DNA from: Nocardia africana NBRC 100379
GTDB lineage: Bacteria > Actinomycetota > Actinomycetes > Mycobacteriales > Mycobacteriaceae
Direction of reading: 5' to 3'
DNA: 64,000 nucleotides
Assembly (NCBI RefSeq): GCF_001612635.1
Contig: NZ_BDAV01000004.1
Span: forward strand, 62,001 to 126,000
A model generated the notes under the pieces. The model saw only the letters and a list, made by a program, of their open reading frames with translations. It ran no database searches and was not told the DNA's origin. A program made the position numbers and the translations under genes. The number at the start of each line of letters is the position of its first letter. Position 1 is the stretch's first letter. Below are positions 33,331 through 42,233 of this stretch, in pieces.

Positions 33331-34098
33331 CTATTCGGCGAATTCGACGCCCAGCACCCGGTCCAGCACGCGTGCTCCGCTCTCGGTCAGCCGCAGCGTG
33401 CGGCGGGTCCCGGGCCGTTCCACCCAGCCCGCCGATTCCATGCGGGTCAGGACCGCGGCACCGAGCGCACCGCTCAGGTGATGGCGTTGCTCGCTCCAGT
33501 CGACGCAGAAACGCAGCAGCGGGCGGCGCCGGCCGCGGGCGGCGTCCAGATCCACGCCCAGCTCGGCGAACAGGGCCTCGGCATTCGGGCCCAGGCGATA
33601 CGGGTGGTCGGTCATCGGCGCCGAGATCGGATCTCCTTGTGCGCGTGCGGTTCCCGCGACGCCGTCCGTTCGGGTCAGCGCCTGCCGATCGAGCAGCGCC
33701 TCGGTGACCGCGACGCCCAGTCGGCCGGCCAAGTGGTCGTAGCAGCTGCGTGCCCGGCGCAGCGCCGCCGCGCGGGTGGATTCCCGCAGCGAGCGCACGG
33801 GCCGCGTCGGCGCCAGCACCGCCAGCGCTTCGATCGCCGCCCCGACCTGAGCATTCGCTATGCGGTAGTACCGGTGCCGGCCGGATCGTTCGACGGTGAG
33901 CAGTCCCCCTTCCACCAGCCGGGCCAGATGCTCGCTGGCCGTGGACGCCGCGACGCCGGCTTCCGCGGCCAGCACCGATGCCGGCAGCGCGCGCCCGTCC
34001 GCCAGGCCGATCATCATGCGCGCCCGGGTCGCGTCGGCCAGCAGGGCGCCGACAGCGGCGATATCGGAATATCCGTAGAGAGGTCGGCGATCGGTCAT
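33331..34098 (-). CDS. ArsR-type winged-helix transcriptional regulator
   Basis: 255 residues from ATG 34098. An ArsR-type HTH occupies residues about 10-90: YSDIAAVGALLADATRARMM, ALPASVLAAEAGVAASTASE, HLARLVEGGLLTVERSGRHR. The long C-terminal part (CYDHLAGRLGVAVTEALL, FCVDWSEQRHHLSGALGAAV) belongs to the larger ArsR-type regulators lacking the metal-binding cysteine box. The gene is divergent from a small ORF and the MFS exporter gene, which it may control. Confidence 0.85.
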   Translation of the reverse strand: MTDRRPLYGYSDIAAVGALLADATRARMMIGLADGRALPASVLAAEAGVAASTASEHLARLVEGGLLTVERSGRHRYYRIANAQVGAAIEALAVLAPTRPVRSLRESTRAAALRRARSCYDHLAGRLGVAVTEALLDRQALTRTDGVAGTARAQGDPISAPMTDHPYRLGPNAEALFAELGVDLDAARGRRRPLLRFCVDWSEQRHHLSGALGAAVLTRMESAGWVERPGTRRTLRLTESGARVLDRVLGVEFAE

Positions 34099-34252
34099 AA
34101 CCCGAGTCTGCCGCGACAACACTTCGGCGGGCACCGAAGCATCGTCGCTCGGCGATGTCCGGCCGAAATCTGCCCGAGCGGTTCGTCCCGCGCTCGGCGG
34201 GCCGGCCCGGTTCCGAGACCTTGACTATGGTCCGGGTTCCGCCGAGATTGGG

Positions 34253-34504
34253 GTGGTGCGTGCGCGTGCGGAGGAACTCGATGCGGCGCCGGCCGAGGGA
34301 TTCGAACCGGTCGGAGCGGTCGAGATGACGCTGAGCGCGTTCGGCGCCGGCGACATCCACGGCTCGATCGACGAGATTGCGTACGCCGCCGCCGACCTCG
34401 GTGGCGAGTACTTCTACGTCACCGACTCCCTGGGCGCGCGAGTCACCGCCGTGGTCTATCGCCGTAGTCGCCGGCGCCGCAGGTGGTTCCGCGGCCGGAC
34501 CTGA
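34253..34504 (+). CDS. Small hypothetical protein upstream of the MFS exporter
   Basis: 83 residues; GTG 34253 with weak support. The C-terminal two-thirds (IDEIAYAAADLGGEYFYVTD, SLGARVTAVVYRRSRRR) recalls small stress-protein domains in which a helix precedes 'GA.YY.V' and a strand. Codon bias is gene-like. Likely cotranscribed with the MFS gene 51 bases on. Start and role uncertain. Confidence 0.45.
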   Translation: MVRARAEELDAAPAEGFEPVGAVEMTLSAFGAGDIHGSIDEIAYAAADLGGEYFYVTDSLGARVTAVVYRRSRRRRRWFRGRT

Positions 34505-34555
34505 CCCGACGATACTTCGGCCCCAGCCGAAGGGTTCCGCACCGACACTGCGGAT

Positions 34556-35974
34556 ATGACTTCGACTCCACAGGTTCGCAACCCGGCCGCCATCCTGACG
34601 GTGATGTGCGCGGGGATGTTTCTGGTGTTGCTGGATGTGACCATCGTGAACGTCGCGCTGCCCGCGATCGGGCGTGGTCTGCATACCGGCGTCGCCTCGT
34701 TGCAGTGGGTGGTGGACGGGTATGTGGTCGCGATCGCGGGACTGCTGCTGGCGGCGGGCACGGTCGGCGATCGGATCGGGCATCGCCGCATGCTGCTCGC
34801 CGGTTTCGCGGTCTTCGGGCTGGCGTCGCTGGCGTGCGCGCTGGCCCCCTCGATCGGGGTGCTGATCGGGGCGCGGGTGGTCCAAGGTGTGGGTGGGGCC
34901 CTGCTGTTGCCCAGCACCATGGCCGTCATCGTGGACGTCTTCCCGGATCGCGCGGAACAGGCGAAGGCGCTGGGCACGTGGGCGGCGGTCTCGTCGCTGG
35001 CGTTGCCGGCCGGGCCGCTGCTCGGCGGAATTCTCGTCGACCGTCTCGGGTGGCGGCCGGTCTTCTGGATCGCGGTGCCGCTGACGATCGCGGCGACCGT
35101 CGCGGCGCGGATCGTGGTACCGGCCGCACCACCGCGGCGCGGCGAGCGCATCGACGTGCTCGGACTTGCCGGATTCGTGCTCGGTCTGGGGGCGCTGGTG
35201 TTCGCCGTCATCTCCGCGGGGCACCACGCGGGGACGGGGGTCGCCGGCACCGCGACGGTGGTCGCGGTGTGTGCGCCGGCGGGCGCCTACGTGTCGGCGC
35301 GGCGTAGCACGCATCCGTTTCTGCCGGTGGATCTGTTGCGGCACAAGGATTTTCTCGCTCCCAACATCGTCGCCCTGATGATGAACCTGATCTTCAACGG
35401 CATCCTGTTCATCGGCATGCTGTATCTGCAGGACACGCTGGGGCGCTCCCCCGTCGCGGCCGGTGTCAGCGTGCTGCCGCTGGCCCTGCCGCTGGTGCTG
35501 CTGGCGCCGGTATCGGGACGACTGACCGCCCGGTACGGCCCGCGCCCGGCGATCGCGATCGGCTGCGCTCTCGCGGCATGCGGTTCGGCGATGCTGCTCA
35601 CGCTCGACGGCCACGGCGGAAGCGGCGGGCTGCTGCTGAGCTTCACCGTGCTCGGCTGCGGCTCCGGACTCATCACGACGTCGGTGGTCGCGGCGACGGT
35701 GCGCGCCACACCGGCGGACCGGTCCGGCCTGGCGACGGGAGTGTCCAATACCGCCCGTCAGGTCGGAACCGCCTGCGGTGTCGCGATATTCGGTGCGGTG
35801 GCCGGATCGCCGACCGGCCCCGGCTTCGTCGGCGCCATCCACGCGCTGGCGGCCGGATCGGCACTCGCGTGGGTGGTGGCGCTGCTGATCACCATCTTCG
35901 CCGTGGAGGCCGGCGGGTCACGAGCGGCCGAGTCGGGCCGGGACAGTCGCCTCACCGAACCTGCCCGCCGCTGA
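34556..35974 (+). CDS. MFS drug-resistance exporter, DHA2 (14-TM) family
   Basis: 472 residues. Motif order is that of EmrB/QacA antiporters: MFLVLLDVTIVNVALPAIGR in TM1, SLQWVVDGYVVAIAGLLLAA (motif D), GDRIGHRRMLLAG (motif A), RVVQGVGGALLLPSTMAVIV, WAAVSSLALPAGPLLGG (motif C) and 14 predicted helices, with a C-terminal GLATGVSNTARQVGTACGVA. It should pump lipophilic or cationic compounds out using the proton gradient. The neighbouring ArsR-type gene is the plausible repressor. Confidence 0.9.
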   Translation: MTSTPQVRNPAAILTVMCAGMFLVLLDVTIVNVALPAIGRGLHTGVASLQWVVDGYVVAIAGLLLAAGTVGDRIGHRRMLLAGFAVFGLASLACALAPSIGVLIGARVVQGVGGALLLPSTMAVIVDVFPDRAEQAKALGTWAAVSSLALPAGPLLGGILVDRLGWRPVFWIAVPLTIAATVAARIVVPAAPPRRGERIDVLGLAGFVLGLGALVFAVISAGHHAGTGVAGTATVVAVCAPAGAYVSARRSTHPFLPVDLLRHKDFLAPNIVALMMNLIFNGILFIGMLYLQDTLGRSPVAAGVSVLPLALPLVLLAPVSGRLTARYGPRPAIAIGCALAACGSAMLLTLDGHGGSGGLLLSFTVLGCGSGLITTSVVAATVRATPADRSGLATGVSNTARQVGTACGVAIFGAVAGSPTGPGFVGAIHALAAGSALAWVVALLITIFAVEAGGSRAAESGRDSRLTEPARR

Positions 35975-36050
35975 ATCGGTCGCCACATCGCGGACACGCC
36001 CACGCGCGAGCGCACGGAACCCACACGAGGGCATAGGCTTTCGAAAGGAC

Positions 36051-37259
36051 GTGCGATTCAGCGAAAGGCATGTGGTGACGACCAACCGCATCGAGGAGAT
36101 ACAGGCCGGGCTGCTCGACGACCTGCGTGACGGCATCTCCTTCACCTCCGAGCAGATGGCCGACACGCTGGCGGACATGGTCGCGGCCCAGGCCGAGGAA
36201 CGCCCCCGCGACGGCGAGCTGCTCACCCGCCGGCTCGGGCTCGACGGTGTGCGCCCGGAAACCTTGACGCTGCTGGGCGCCCGCTTCGAACTCTCGCGCG
36301 ACCGGGTCCGCCAGCTCTACACCCGCGCGGCGGGGCAGCTGCTGCGGCGAGTGCAGGCCACCGGCCATCCCGGCACCGCCGTCTTCGCCGACCAGTACCC
36401 GGTCGGCTGGGGCGATCAGCGCCTGACCCGCACGCTGCTCGTCGAAACCTATGTCGGAGATTGCGATATCGCCGCCCAGGATCTCGCCTATCTGAAATTG
36501 CGGCTGGCCGGGCATTCACTGATCGACGCCAAGCGGTTGGCGGGCTTCGTCTTCCAGCGCATCGCGGGCTGGCAGCAACGTGGCCGCTGGCATCTCGATC
36601 GTCCCCGCCCGGCCGAACCCGCTGCCGGGCAACTGCTTCCGCTGCTGCGCCGGGTGGAGTGGCCGAGCGGGGATCCCGCCGACCTGCCCGAGCTGCCGAT
36701 CACGACCGTCGATGCCGACGACGATGCCCGCGGCCACATGTTCGCCGAGAAACTCGGCCGCGAAACCACATTCGACACCGCGCTGCAGGCCCGGCTGCTG
36801 CGCATGCTCGACGACGGCGAACAGGTCGACAGCTACACCGAGCGGCCCGTGGCCGTCGACTTCACCGTCGACGGGGTCGCGGACTCCTACTGCCCCACCG
36901 TCGGCGCGCGACTGACCGACGGACGCGTACTCCTGGCCGAGGTGGTCGCGTTGGGGCAGTTGGGATTACACGCCAACCGAGTGCGCCTCGAGGCGGCCCG
37001 GGCACAGGCGCACGCCCGCGGCTGGGGATGGCTGGTGTTCACCGGCAGCCGGCTCGGCGAGCCGGATCTGTTGCGGCATACGGTGTCCGCTCGTTCGGAG
37101 AACATCCTCCGCAACCGGCTCGCCACCGGCGCCGTGCACTGGGCCGAATTCCGGAGCCTGGTCGACGAGACCGGGATGGAACCGGTGGACCTGATCGCGC
37201 TCGCCCTGCGCCACGGCTGGCGCTGGGATCGTGCCCCGTTCCGGCTGAGCGCGACCTGA
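36051..37259 (+). CDS. Sigma-region-4-like HTH protein with nuclease-like C-terminal domain
   Basis: 402 residues from GTG 36051 (GTG 36075 also possible). Residues about 60-105 (LTLLGARFELSRDRVRQLYT, RAAGQLLRRV) match sigma-70 region 4. The C-terminal half has a beta-rich core, PVAVDFTVDGVADSYCPTVG, RVLLAEVVALGQLGLHANRV and GWGWLVFTG, in the D...E-x-V order of PD-(D/E)XK or TnsA-like endonucleases. A DNA-binding protein that might cut or position nucleic acid is suggested, but the nuclease residues need structure-based confirmation. It converges on an equally unusual gene at 37266 with 6 bases between. Confidence 0.6.
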   Translation: MRFSERHVVTTNRIEEIQAGLLDDLRDGISFTSEQMADTLADMVAAQAEERPRDGELLTRRLGLDGVRPETLTLLGARFELSRDRVRQLYTRAAGQLLRRVQATGHPGTAVFADQYPVGWGDQRLTRTLLVETYVGDCDIAAQDLAYLKLRLAGHSLIDAKRLAGFVFQRIAGWQQRGRWHLDRPRPAEPAAGQLLPLLRRVEWPSGDPADLPELPITTVDADDDARGHMFAEKLGRETTFDTALQARLLRMLDDGEQVDSYTERPVAVDFTVDGVADSYCPTVGARLTDGRVLLAEVVALGQLGLHANRVRLEAARAQAHARGWGWLVFTGSRLGEPDLLRHTVSARSENILRNRLATGAVHWAEFRSLVDETGMEPVDLIALALRHGWRWDRAPFRLSAT

Positions 37260-37265
37260 ACAGTC

Positions 37266-38207
37266 CTACTTCAACATGAATCCCGCCACGATGAACGTCA
37301 CGATCACCAGCATCGCGAAACAGGTCAACAGCTGCCAGTGCAGCACCGCCTCGCGCTGACGCGCGATTCGCACCCGCAGGCCGGCCTCGAGCCTGTCGCG
37401 ATCGGACAGTCGGCGTTTGACCGCGTCCAGCTCCCCGGCGACGAGTTCGGCGCGTTCGAGCCGGTGCATCATCTTGTGCATCTGTTTGGCCTTGTCCCGA
37501 GCCGCCCTGCGCGCCAGGGCCAATTCGGTGCGCTGGTCGAGCAGTTCCTGCCGCTGCTGCGCGATCATCATCGCCTGTGCGTGGGTGTGGGCCTCCCAAT
37601 CGCTCACCGTCGCCCACCCTCTCGTGTCCTCGTCCAGATACCCGCAGGCCAACTCGCCCGCGACCCAGCCATCGATGAATTCCCTTATTCCCCAGGGGGT
37701 TTGCCTGGGACTGAGGATACCGTCGGAATCGATGACCAGCCCACCCGACAATGCCCGGTACTCACACCCGGCGGCGGCGAAATCGTCCACGCCCAGCGCC
37801 GGTATCTGCCCGATCCAATATCCCGTCGGGCACAGCCACAACACCTCGTCACAGCCCACCGCCTTCAACCTGGCCGTGCGTATGCGCGCGTCCTCGATCG
37901 AGACCGGCGCGCTGCGCACCTCGATCGCGCACAACCGGTCCCCGCGCCGCCACAGCAGACCGGGTGTCTGCGCACCCAGCGGTTTGTCCACCTCGGCATC
38001 GTCGGCACCCGCCGCCAGCAGCCTGCCGCGCAACCAGTACTTGAGCCGTTGCACATCCCAGTGACAGTCGCCACATCCGGGTTCGCGACACCGGTCACCC
38101 GCCTGATGTCCACGCGGATTCGGCTCCACCACAGGCAGTTTCACCGGCTCCAGGGGAGCCAGCGTCGTCGTCTGCTGCCTCGTCTCGGCCCGTTCTGTCG
38201 TACTCAC
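37266..38207 (-). CDS. Nuclease-like, coiled-coil, C-terminally membrane-anchored protein
   Basis: 313 residues, GTG start with AGGGGAG upstream. Cysteine/His cluster CREPGCGDCHWD at about 40-50, then a core PGLLWRRGDRLCAIEVRSAP, with E-x-R and DEVLWLCPTGYWIG, resembling restriction-type or CoiA-like folds. Residues about 200-285 are a heptad coiled coil (QQRQELLDQRTELALARRAA and onwards), and the end is one transmembrane helix (LLTCFAMLVIVTFIVAGFML). Possibly a membrane-tethered DNA-acting protein. No family I can name with confidence. Confidence 0.55.
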   Translation of the reverse strand: MSTTERAETRQQTTTLAPLEPVKLPVVEPNPRGHQAGDRCREPGCGDCHWDVQRLKYWLRGRLLAAGADDAEVDKPLGAQTPGLLWRRGDRLCAIEVRSAPVSIEDARIRTARLKAVGCDEVLWLCPTGYWIGQIPALGVDDFAAAGCEYRALSGGLVIDSDGILSPRQTPWGIREFIDGWVAGELACGYLDEDTRGWATVSDWEAHTHAQAMMIAQQRQELLDQRTELALARRAARDKAKQMHKMMHRLERAELVAGELDAVKRRLSDRDRLEAGLRVRIARQREAVLHWQLLTCFAMLVIVTFIVAGFMLK

Positions 38208-38475
38208 GCGACCACTCCCCTACCCGTGCACCAGCGGCCCGTGCGGCCCGCTGTATCCAGAGTGCCGCACGTGCCAGGGGGCTACACGTCCCCGTGACCG
38301 GTTTCGTTATCCAACCGGGAGCCCCACGTGATCATCGAGTCGGGTGAACTGCGGAATCGCCCGCGATCGGACAGCGGCGTAATCGCGACGTTGCGAAGCC
38401 GGAACTACTGCTGCCGAGTGCGAGGCTCGGGGGCTCCGCTACCGTCTCGGGGCTCCGACCCATTAGGCTGCGCAG

Positions 38476-39711
38476 ATGTTCGACCGCGGATACATTCCTG
38501 TATCGGCCGTGCGTGCCGCCCGCACCGCCAATTCGGTGGCCTTCGCGCTGCAGGGCTTCTTTCTCGCGGTGGTGCTCACCGAACTGCCGCAACAGCGGGA
38601 TCGACTCGGGCTCACCGACACCGTCATCCTGGTCGCGGTCGTGATGATCTCCGGGCTGGCCGCCGGCGGCAGTCTGCTGGCCGAGCGGGTGGCGGTGCGC
38701 TGGTCGAGCCGGGTGGCGTTGCGGGCCGGGCTGGCTCTGATCGCGGTGACCGGACTGGCGATCGCGGTCGCGCCGACCATCGCGGTCGCGCTGGTCGCAC
38801 TCGGCTGTTACGGGGTCGCGGTCGGCATGGTCGACGCGGGCACGAATATGCAGGCGGTGTTCATTCAGCACGGGTACGGGCGGTTCGTGCTGTCGTCGTT
38901 CTACGCCGCGTGGAGCGCCGGATCGATTCTCGGCGCCCTGTTCGTCTCGGGCTGCGCGAAAGCCGGAATCACACTGCCCTATGCGGTCACCATCGCCGCC
39001 GCGGTGGTCGCGGTGGCGAGCCTGGTGTTCGGGCCTCGACTGCTCGGGGCCGGCCAGGCCGAAGCGCAGCCCGCCGATTCGGGGCGGGCGCCCGAACCCG
39101 TTGCGGCCGTTGCCCTGCGGGCCTATCTCGCCCTGGGTATCGCGATGGCGCTGGTGTTCGCCATCGATCTGGCGGTGGGCAACTGGTCCGCGCTGTACCT
39201 CACCGACGATCTGCTGTCGTCGTCGGCGACGGCGGCCCTGGCGCTGGCCGCCTACCAGGGCGCCTCGCTGCTCACCCGGCTCAGCGGCGACTGGTGGGTG
39301 CGCCGATTCGGCGCGCGGGCGGTGGTTCGAGTGGCCGCCGGGATCGGCGTTCTCGGCCTGACGCTGGTGGTGGCCGCGCCCGGACCGGCCACGGCACTGG
39401 CCGGATTCCTCGTCGCGGGCCTCGGCCTGCCCGTGATCGCACCGCTGTGCTTCAGCGAAGCCGGGCGACTGACCGAAGGCCGCGGACTGGACGCGGTGAT
39501 CGCCCGGCTCAACCTGTTCAACTACGCCGGCACACTGATCGGCGGCGGCGTGGTCGGGGCCGTCGCCGCTGCGTCGAGCCTGCGGATCGGGTTCGTGATC
39601 CCGCTGCTGTTCGCCCTCGTCCTCATCGCCACCGCGCGTTTCTTCCGGCCGCGCCCGGCCCCCGGCGAGCCGGCGGCGACCCGATCCGGACATGTTGTAC
39701 TGGACCCATGA
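38476..39711 (+). CDS. MFS transporter (fucose-permease-like, 12 TM)
   Basis: 411 residues. N-terminal ARTANSVAFALQGFFLAVVL, and membrane-spanning repeats with AAGGSLLAERVAVRW in the first loop, typical of MFS_1 sugar or metabolite permeases. Central AYQGASLLTRLSGDWWVRRF is the motif-A counterpart in the second half. The stop overlaps the GNAT start as ATGA, so both belong to one operon. Substrate not evident; the permease may act on an amine that the acetyltransferase modifies. Confidence 0.8.
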   Translation: MFDRGYIPVSAVRAARTANSVAFALQGFFLAVVLTELPQQRDRLGLTDTVILVAVVMISGLAAGGSLLAERVAVRWSSRVALRAGLALIAVTGLAIAVAPTIAVALVALGCYGVAVGMVDAGTNMQAVFIQHGYGRFVLSSFYAAWSAGSILGALFVSGCAKAGITLPYAVTIAAAVVAVASLVFGPRLLGAGQAEAQPADSGRAPEPVAAVALRAYLALGIAMALVFAIDLAVGNWSALYLTDDLLSSSATAALALAAYQGASLLTRLSGDWWVRRFGARAVVRVAAGIGVLGLTLVVAAPGPATALAGFLVAGLGLPVIAPLCFSEAGRLTEGRGLDAVIARLNLFNYAGTLIGGGVVGAVAAASSLRIGFVIPLLFALVLIATARFFRPRPAPGEPAATRSGHVVLDP

Positions 39712-40247
39712 CCGAGCAGGAAGTCGTCGTCGACCGCGCCGGCCTGTGGGACGCGGAGAAATTGAGCGACGTCGCCACCGCGACGTTCCCTTTGGCGTGC
39801 CCGCCGGAGCTGACCGAGGAGAGCATCGCCGCGTTCATCGCCGAGGTGCTGTCCGGCGAACGCTTCGGCGAATATCTGAGCGATCCGCAGCGCGTCGTGC
39901 TCAAGGCCGTCATCGGCGGCGACATCGTCGGCTACACCATGCTGATCGCCGGTGAACCCGTCGACCCCATGGTCGCCACCATGATCGAGGCCCGCCCCGC
40001 GCTCGAGATCAGCAAGATGTACGTGATCCCCGGCTACCACGGCCGTGGCGTCTCGACCGCCCTGATGGACGCGGCGGTGGACTATGCGCGCCGCGGCGGA
40101 TTTTCGGTGATCTGGCTCGGCGTGAACCAGCGCAACGAGCGGGCCCAGCGCTTCTACGGCAAGCACGGTTTCCGCCGAGTCGGCACCAAGACCTTCACTG
40201 TCGGCAGCCAGGTGTGCCACGACTTCGTGATGCAACGGGAGCCGTGA
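39708..40247 (+). CDS. GNAT N-acetyltransferase (Rv2669-like)
   Basis: 179 residues. Acetyl-CoA-binding motif A is clear: LEISKMYVIPGYHGRGVSTA followed by LMDAAVDYA, with the GRGVS pyrophosphate loop, then FSVIWLGVNQRNERAQRFYG and KHGFRRVGTKTF. By position it is the counterpart of M. tuberculosis Rv2669, next to the AFG1 ATPase gene. The acceptor is unknown. It overlaps the MFS gene by four bases. Confidence 0.85.
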   Translation: MTEQEVVVDRAGLWDAEKLSDVATATFPLACPPELTEESIAAFIAEVLSGERFGEYLSDPQRVVLKAVIGGDIVGYTMLIAGEPVDPMVATMIEARPALEISKMYVIPGYHGRGVSTALMDAAVDYARRGGFSVIWLGVNQRNERAQRFYGKHGFRRVGTKTFTVGSQVCHDFVMQREP

Positions 40248-40273
40248 ATCCGGCTGCCCCGCAACCGGATTCA
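40245..40273. terminator. Terminator hairpin between GNAT and PTP genes
   Basis: TGAATCCGG and CCGGATTCA form a perfect 9-bp stem with an 11-base loop. It starts at the GNAT stop codon and faces the convergent phosphatase gene, so it probably works in both directions. Confidence 0.65.
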
Positions 40274-40293
40274 CTCGCGCCGGAAATCCGCGG

Positions 40294-41100
40294 TCAGGAG
40301 AGCAGTTTCGCCTTCAACGCCGCGATATCGCCGTCGGTCAGCTTCAATCCGTCGTGGACGTAGTCGTCGAAACTGCCGTAGCTCTGGTTCACCTGATCGA
40401 AGGCGGAATCCAGCGCCGACTGCACGACCCCGTTCACCGTGTCACCCTCGGCGGCGTCGCGATAGTAGTTCGACAGCAGGAAGTCGTAGTTCACCGTCTC
40501 GCGGTCCACGCCGAGGATCGTCAGCAGGACCGCCGAGGTCCAGCCGGTGCGATCCTTGCCGGCCGAGCAGTGGAAGAGCACCGAACCGTCGCCGCCGGCG
40601 ATGTCGTGCAGGACGCCGGCGAACGCCTCGCTCGCACCGGGAGCCGTGATGAACGCGCGATACAGGTCGGTGCCGGCGCTCAGCGTCGAGGCCACGACCT
40701 GCGGCGGCGCCTGGCCGATCACATCGTGGATGTTCAGCGTCGCCCCCACCGGCACCCGGTCCGGGCTCAGCGCGCGTTCGTAGCTCGTGCGCAGATCGGC
40801 GACGACTCGCAGCCCGCGCGCGGACAGCGCGGCGGAATCGGCGTCGGACAGTTTGCCCAGGTCCCCCGAGCGGAAGACCAGGCCGGTCCTGACGACGTGA
40901 CCGTCGGTGGTGCGGTATCCGCCGATATCGCGGGCATTCTGCACACTCGCCAGATGCAGCGGCCGGTCCTCGGTGTTCACCGAGACCGACGAGGGGGCGG
41001 CGGGCGGGTCGGCGGCGACCGCGACACCCAGCGCCGGACCGGCCGCGATGAGAGCGCCGACGGCGACGGTGGCAGCGAGGCGAATCGAACGATGGGCCAT
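40294..41100 (-). CDS. Exported tyrosine/serine phosphatase (PTP, PtpB-like)
   Basis: 268 residues. Signal peptide of about 30 residues (LAATVAVGALIAAGPALGVA, AAD). The mature protein has NARDIGGYRTTDG, VRTGLVFRSGDLGKL and the catalytic loop HCSAGKDRTG (Cys nucleophile, Arg anion binder), the signature of the PtpB/DUF-Y_phosphatase3 family, which can act on phosphotyrosine, phosphoserine and phosphoinositides. Mycobacterial PtpB is a secreted virulence-linked phosphatase; this export signal fits an extracytoplasmic role. Single gene, convergent with the GNAT gene. Confidence 0.9.
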   Translation of the reverse strand: MAHRSIRLAATVAVGALIAAGPALGVAVAADPPAAPSSVSVNTEDRPLHLASVQNARDIGGYRTTDGHVVRTGLVFRSGDLGKLSDADSAALSARGLRVVADLRTSYERALSPDRVPVGATLNIHDVIGQAPPQVVASTLSAGTDLYRAFITAPGASEAFAGVLHDIAGGDGSVLFHCSAGKDRTGWTSAVLLTILGVDRETVNYDFLLSNYYRDAAEGDTVNGVVQSALDSAFDQVNQSYGSFDDYVHDGLKLTDGDIAALKAKLLS

Positions 41101-41178
41101 GTCAGCTCCGTTCAGAGGGAAACTGGACAGTCGTCCATTACGGGTTCGCCTCCCGACAGTACGCCGTACGGACCGGGC

Positions 41179-42198
41179 TCAGCCCGCCGGCACCTCGAAT
41201 CGCGACAGCGCCAGCAGGCGCGAGATCGCGCGCAGGTACTTCTTGCGGTACCCGCCGCCGAGCATCTCCTCGGAGAAGATCTTGTCCAGCGGCGCACCCG
41301 AGACGGTGACCGGCGTGCCGGCGTCGTAGAGCCGGTCCGCCAGCACGACCATCCGCAGCGCCACCGCCTGATCGGTGATGGTGTGGACCGCCGAGATGTA
41401 GACCGCCGACACGCCCGCGATCAGCGAACCGTACTTCGACGGATGCAGCGTGCTCAGGTGCGTGAGCAGTCCGTCGAAGTCGTCGAGCGTGGAATTCGGT
41501 GTGGCCGCGGCCTTTTCGGACAGCAGTCCCGGATCGGTGGGTTCCGGCGCGGGCGGCAGGTCGCGGTGGCGGTAGTCGGGGCCGTCGACGCGGACGGTGT
41601 CGAACAACGAACCCAGCTTGCGGATCTCGCGCAGGAAGTCCTGCGCGGCGAACCGGCCCTCACCCAGTTGATCGGGCAGCGTGTTCGACGTCGCCGCCAC
41701 CGACACGCCGCGCGCGGTCAATTCGGTGAGCAGCCGCGACACGAGCATGGTGTCGCCCGGATCGTCGAGTTCGAATTCGTCGATGCACAGCACGCTGTTG
41801 CCGCCCAGGCGTTCCACCGCGTTCGTGAAGCCCAGGGCGCCCACGAGATTCGTCACCTCACCGAAGGTGCCGAACGATTTCGGGCCGGGTGAGGCATGGA
41901 AGATCGAGGCCAGCAGGTGCGTCTTACCGACGCCGAATCCACCGTCGAGATACAGCCCGGCACCGTCGACGTGCTTCTTCTTCCCGAACAGCGACTTCTT
42001 GCCGGCGGCGGCGTGGATCTTGCCCACGCGCGCGGCGAAATCCTCGGCCGCGCGCACGGCCGCGGCCTGGCTCGGCTCCTTGGGATCGGGAATGTAGGAG
42101 GCAAAACTCACCTCGTCGAAGGTGGGCGGGGGCACCATCTGGGCGATGAGTTGATCGGCCGGAACCTCCGGATGACGATCGACGAGGCGTTGTTGCAC
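41179..42198 (-). CDS. zapE: AFG1/ZapE-family ATPase (Rv2670c-like)
   Basis: 339 residues, GTG start. Walker A GGFGVGKTHLLAS, Walker B VLCIDEFELDDPGD, and the family pieces LYLDGG, FGTFGEVTNLVGAL and ATSNTLPDQLGEGRFAAQDF, ending SGAPLDKIFSEEMLGGGYRK. AFG1/ZapE proteins are AAA-like ATPases; the E. coli member interacts with FtsZ. In M. tuberculosis the orthologue is Rv2670c, divergent from Rv2671, as here. Function in actinobacteria is not settled. Confidence 0.9.
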   Translation of the reverse strand: MQQRLVDRHPEVPADQLIAQMVPPPTFDEVSFASYIPDPKEPSQAAAVRAAEDFAARVGKIHAAAGKKSLFGKKKHVDGAGLYLDGGFGVGKTHLLASIFHASPGPKSFGTFGEVTNLVGALGFTNAVERLGGNSVLCIDEFELDDPGDTMLVSRLLTELTARGVSVAATSNTLPDQLGEGRFAAQDFLREIRKLGSLFDTVRVDGPDYRHRDLPPAPEPTDPGLLSEKAAATPNSTLDDFDGLLTHLSTLHPSKYGSLIAGVSAVYISAVHTITDQAVALRMVVLADRLYDAGTPVTVSGAPLDKIFSEEMLGGGYRKKYLRAISRLLALSRFEVPAG

Positions 42199-42233
42199 GC
42201 TCGTAGCGTACTGACGTGGTGTGATCGGACCTT

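Noticed and set aside
33275..35842. 855-residue minus-strand frame
   Set aside because: Arg/Gly/Asp-rich shadow of the MFS exporter and of the ArsR-type gene; no domain.
38328..39707. Long plus-strand frame leading into the GNAT gene
   Set aside because: It is an alternative frame of the MFS gene; the GNAT domain starts at ATG 39708, with ATGA coupling.
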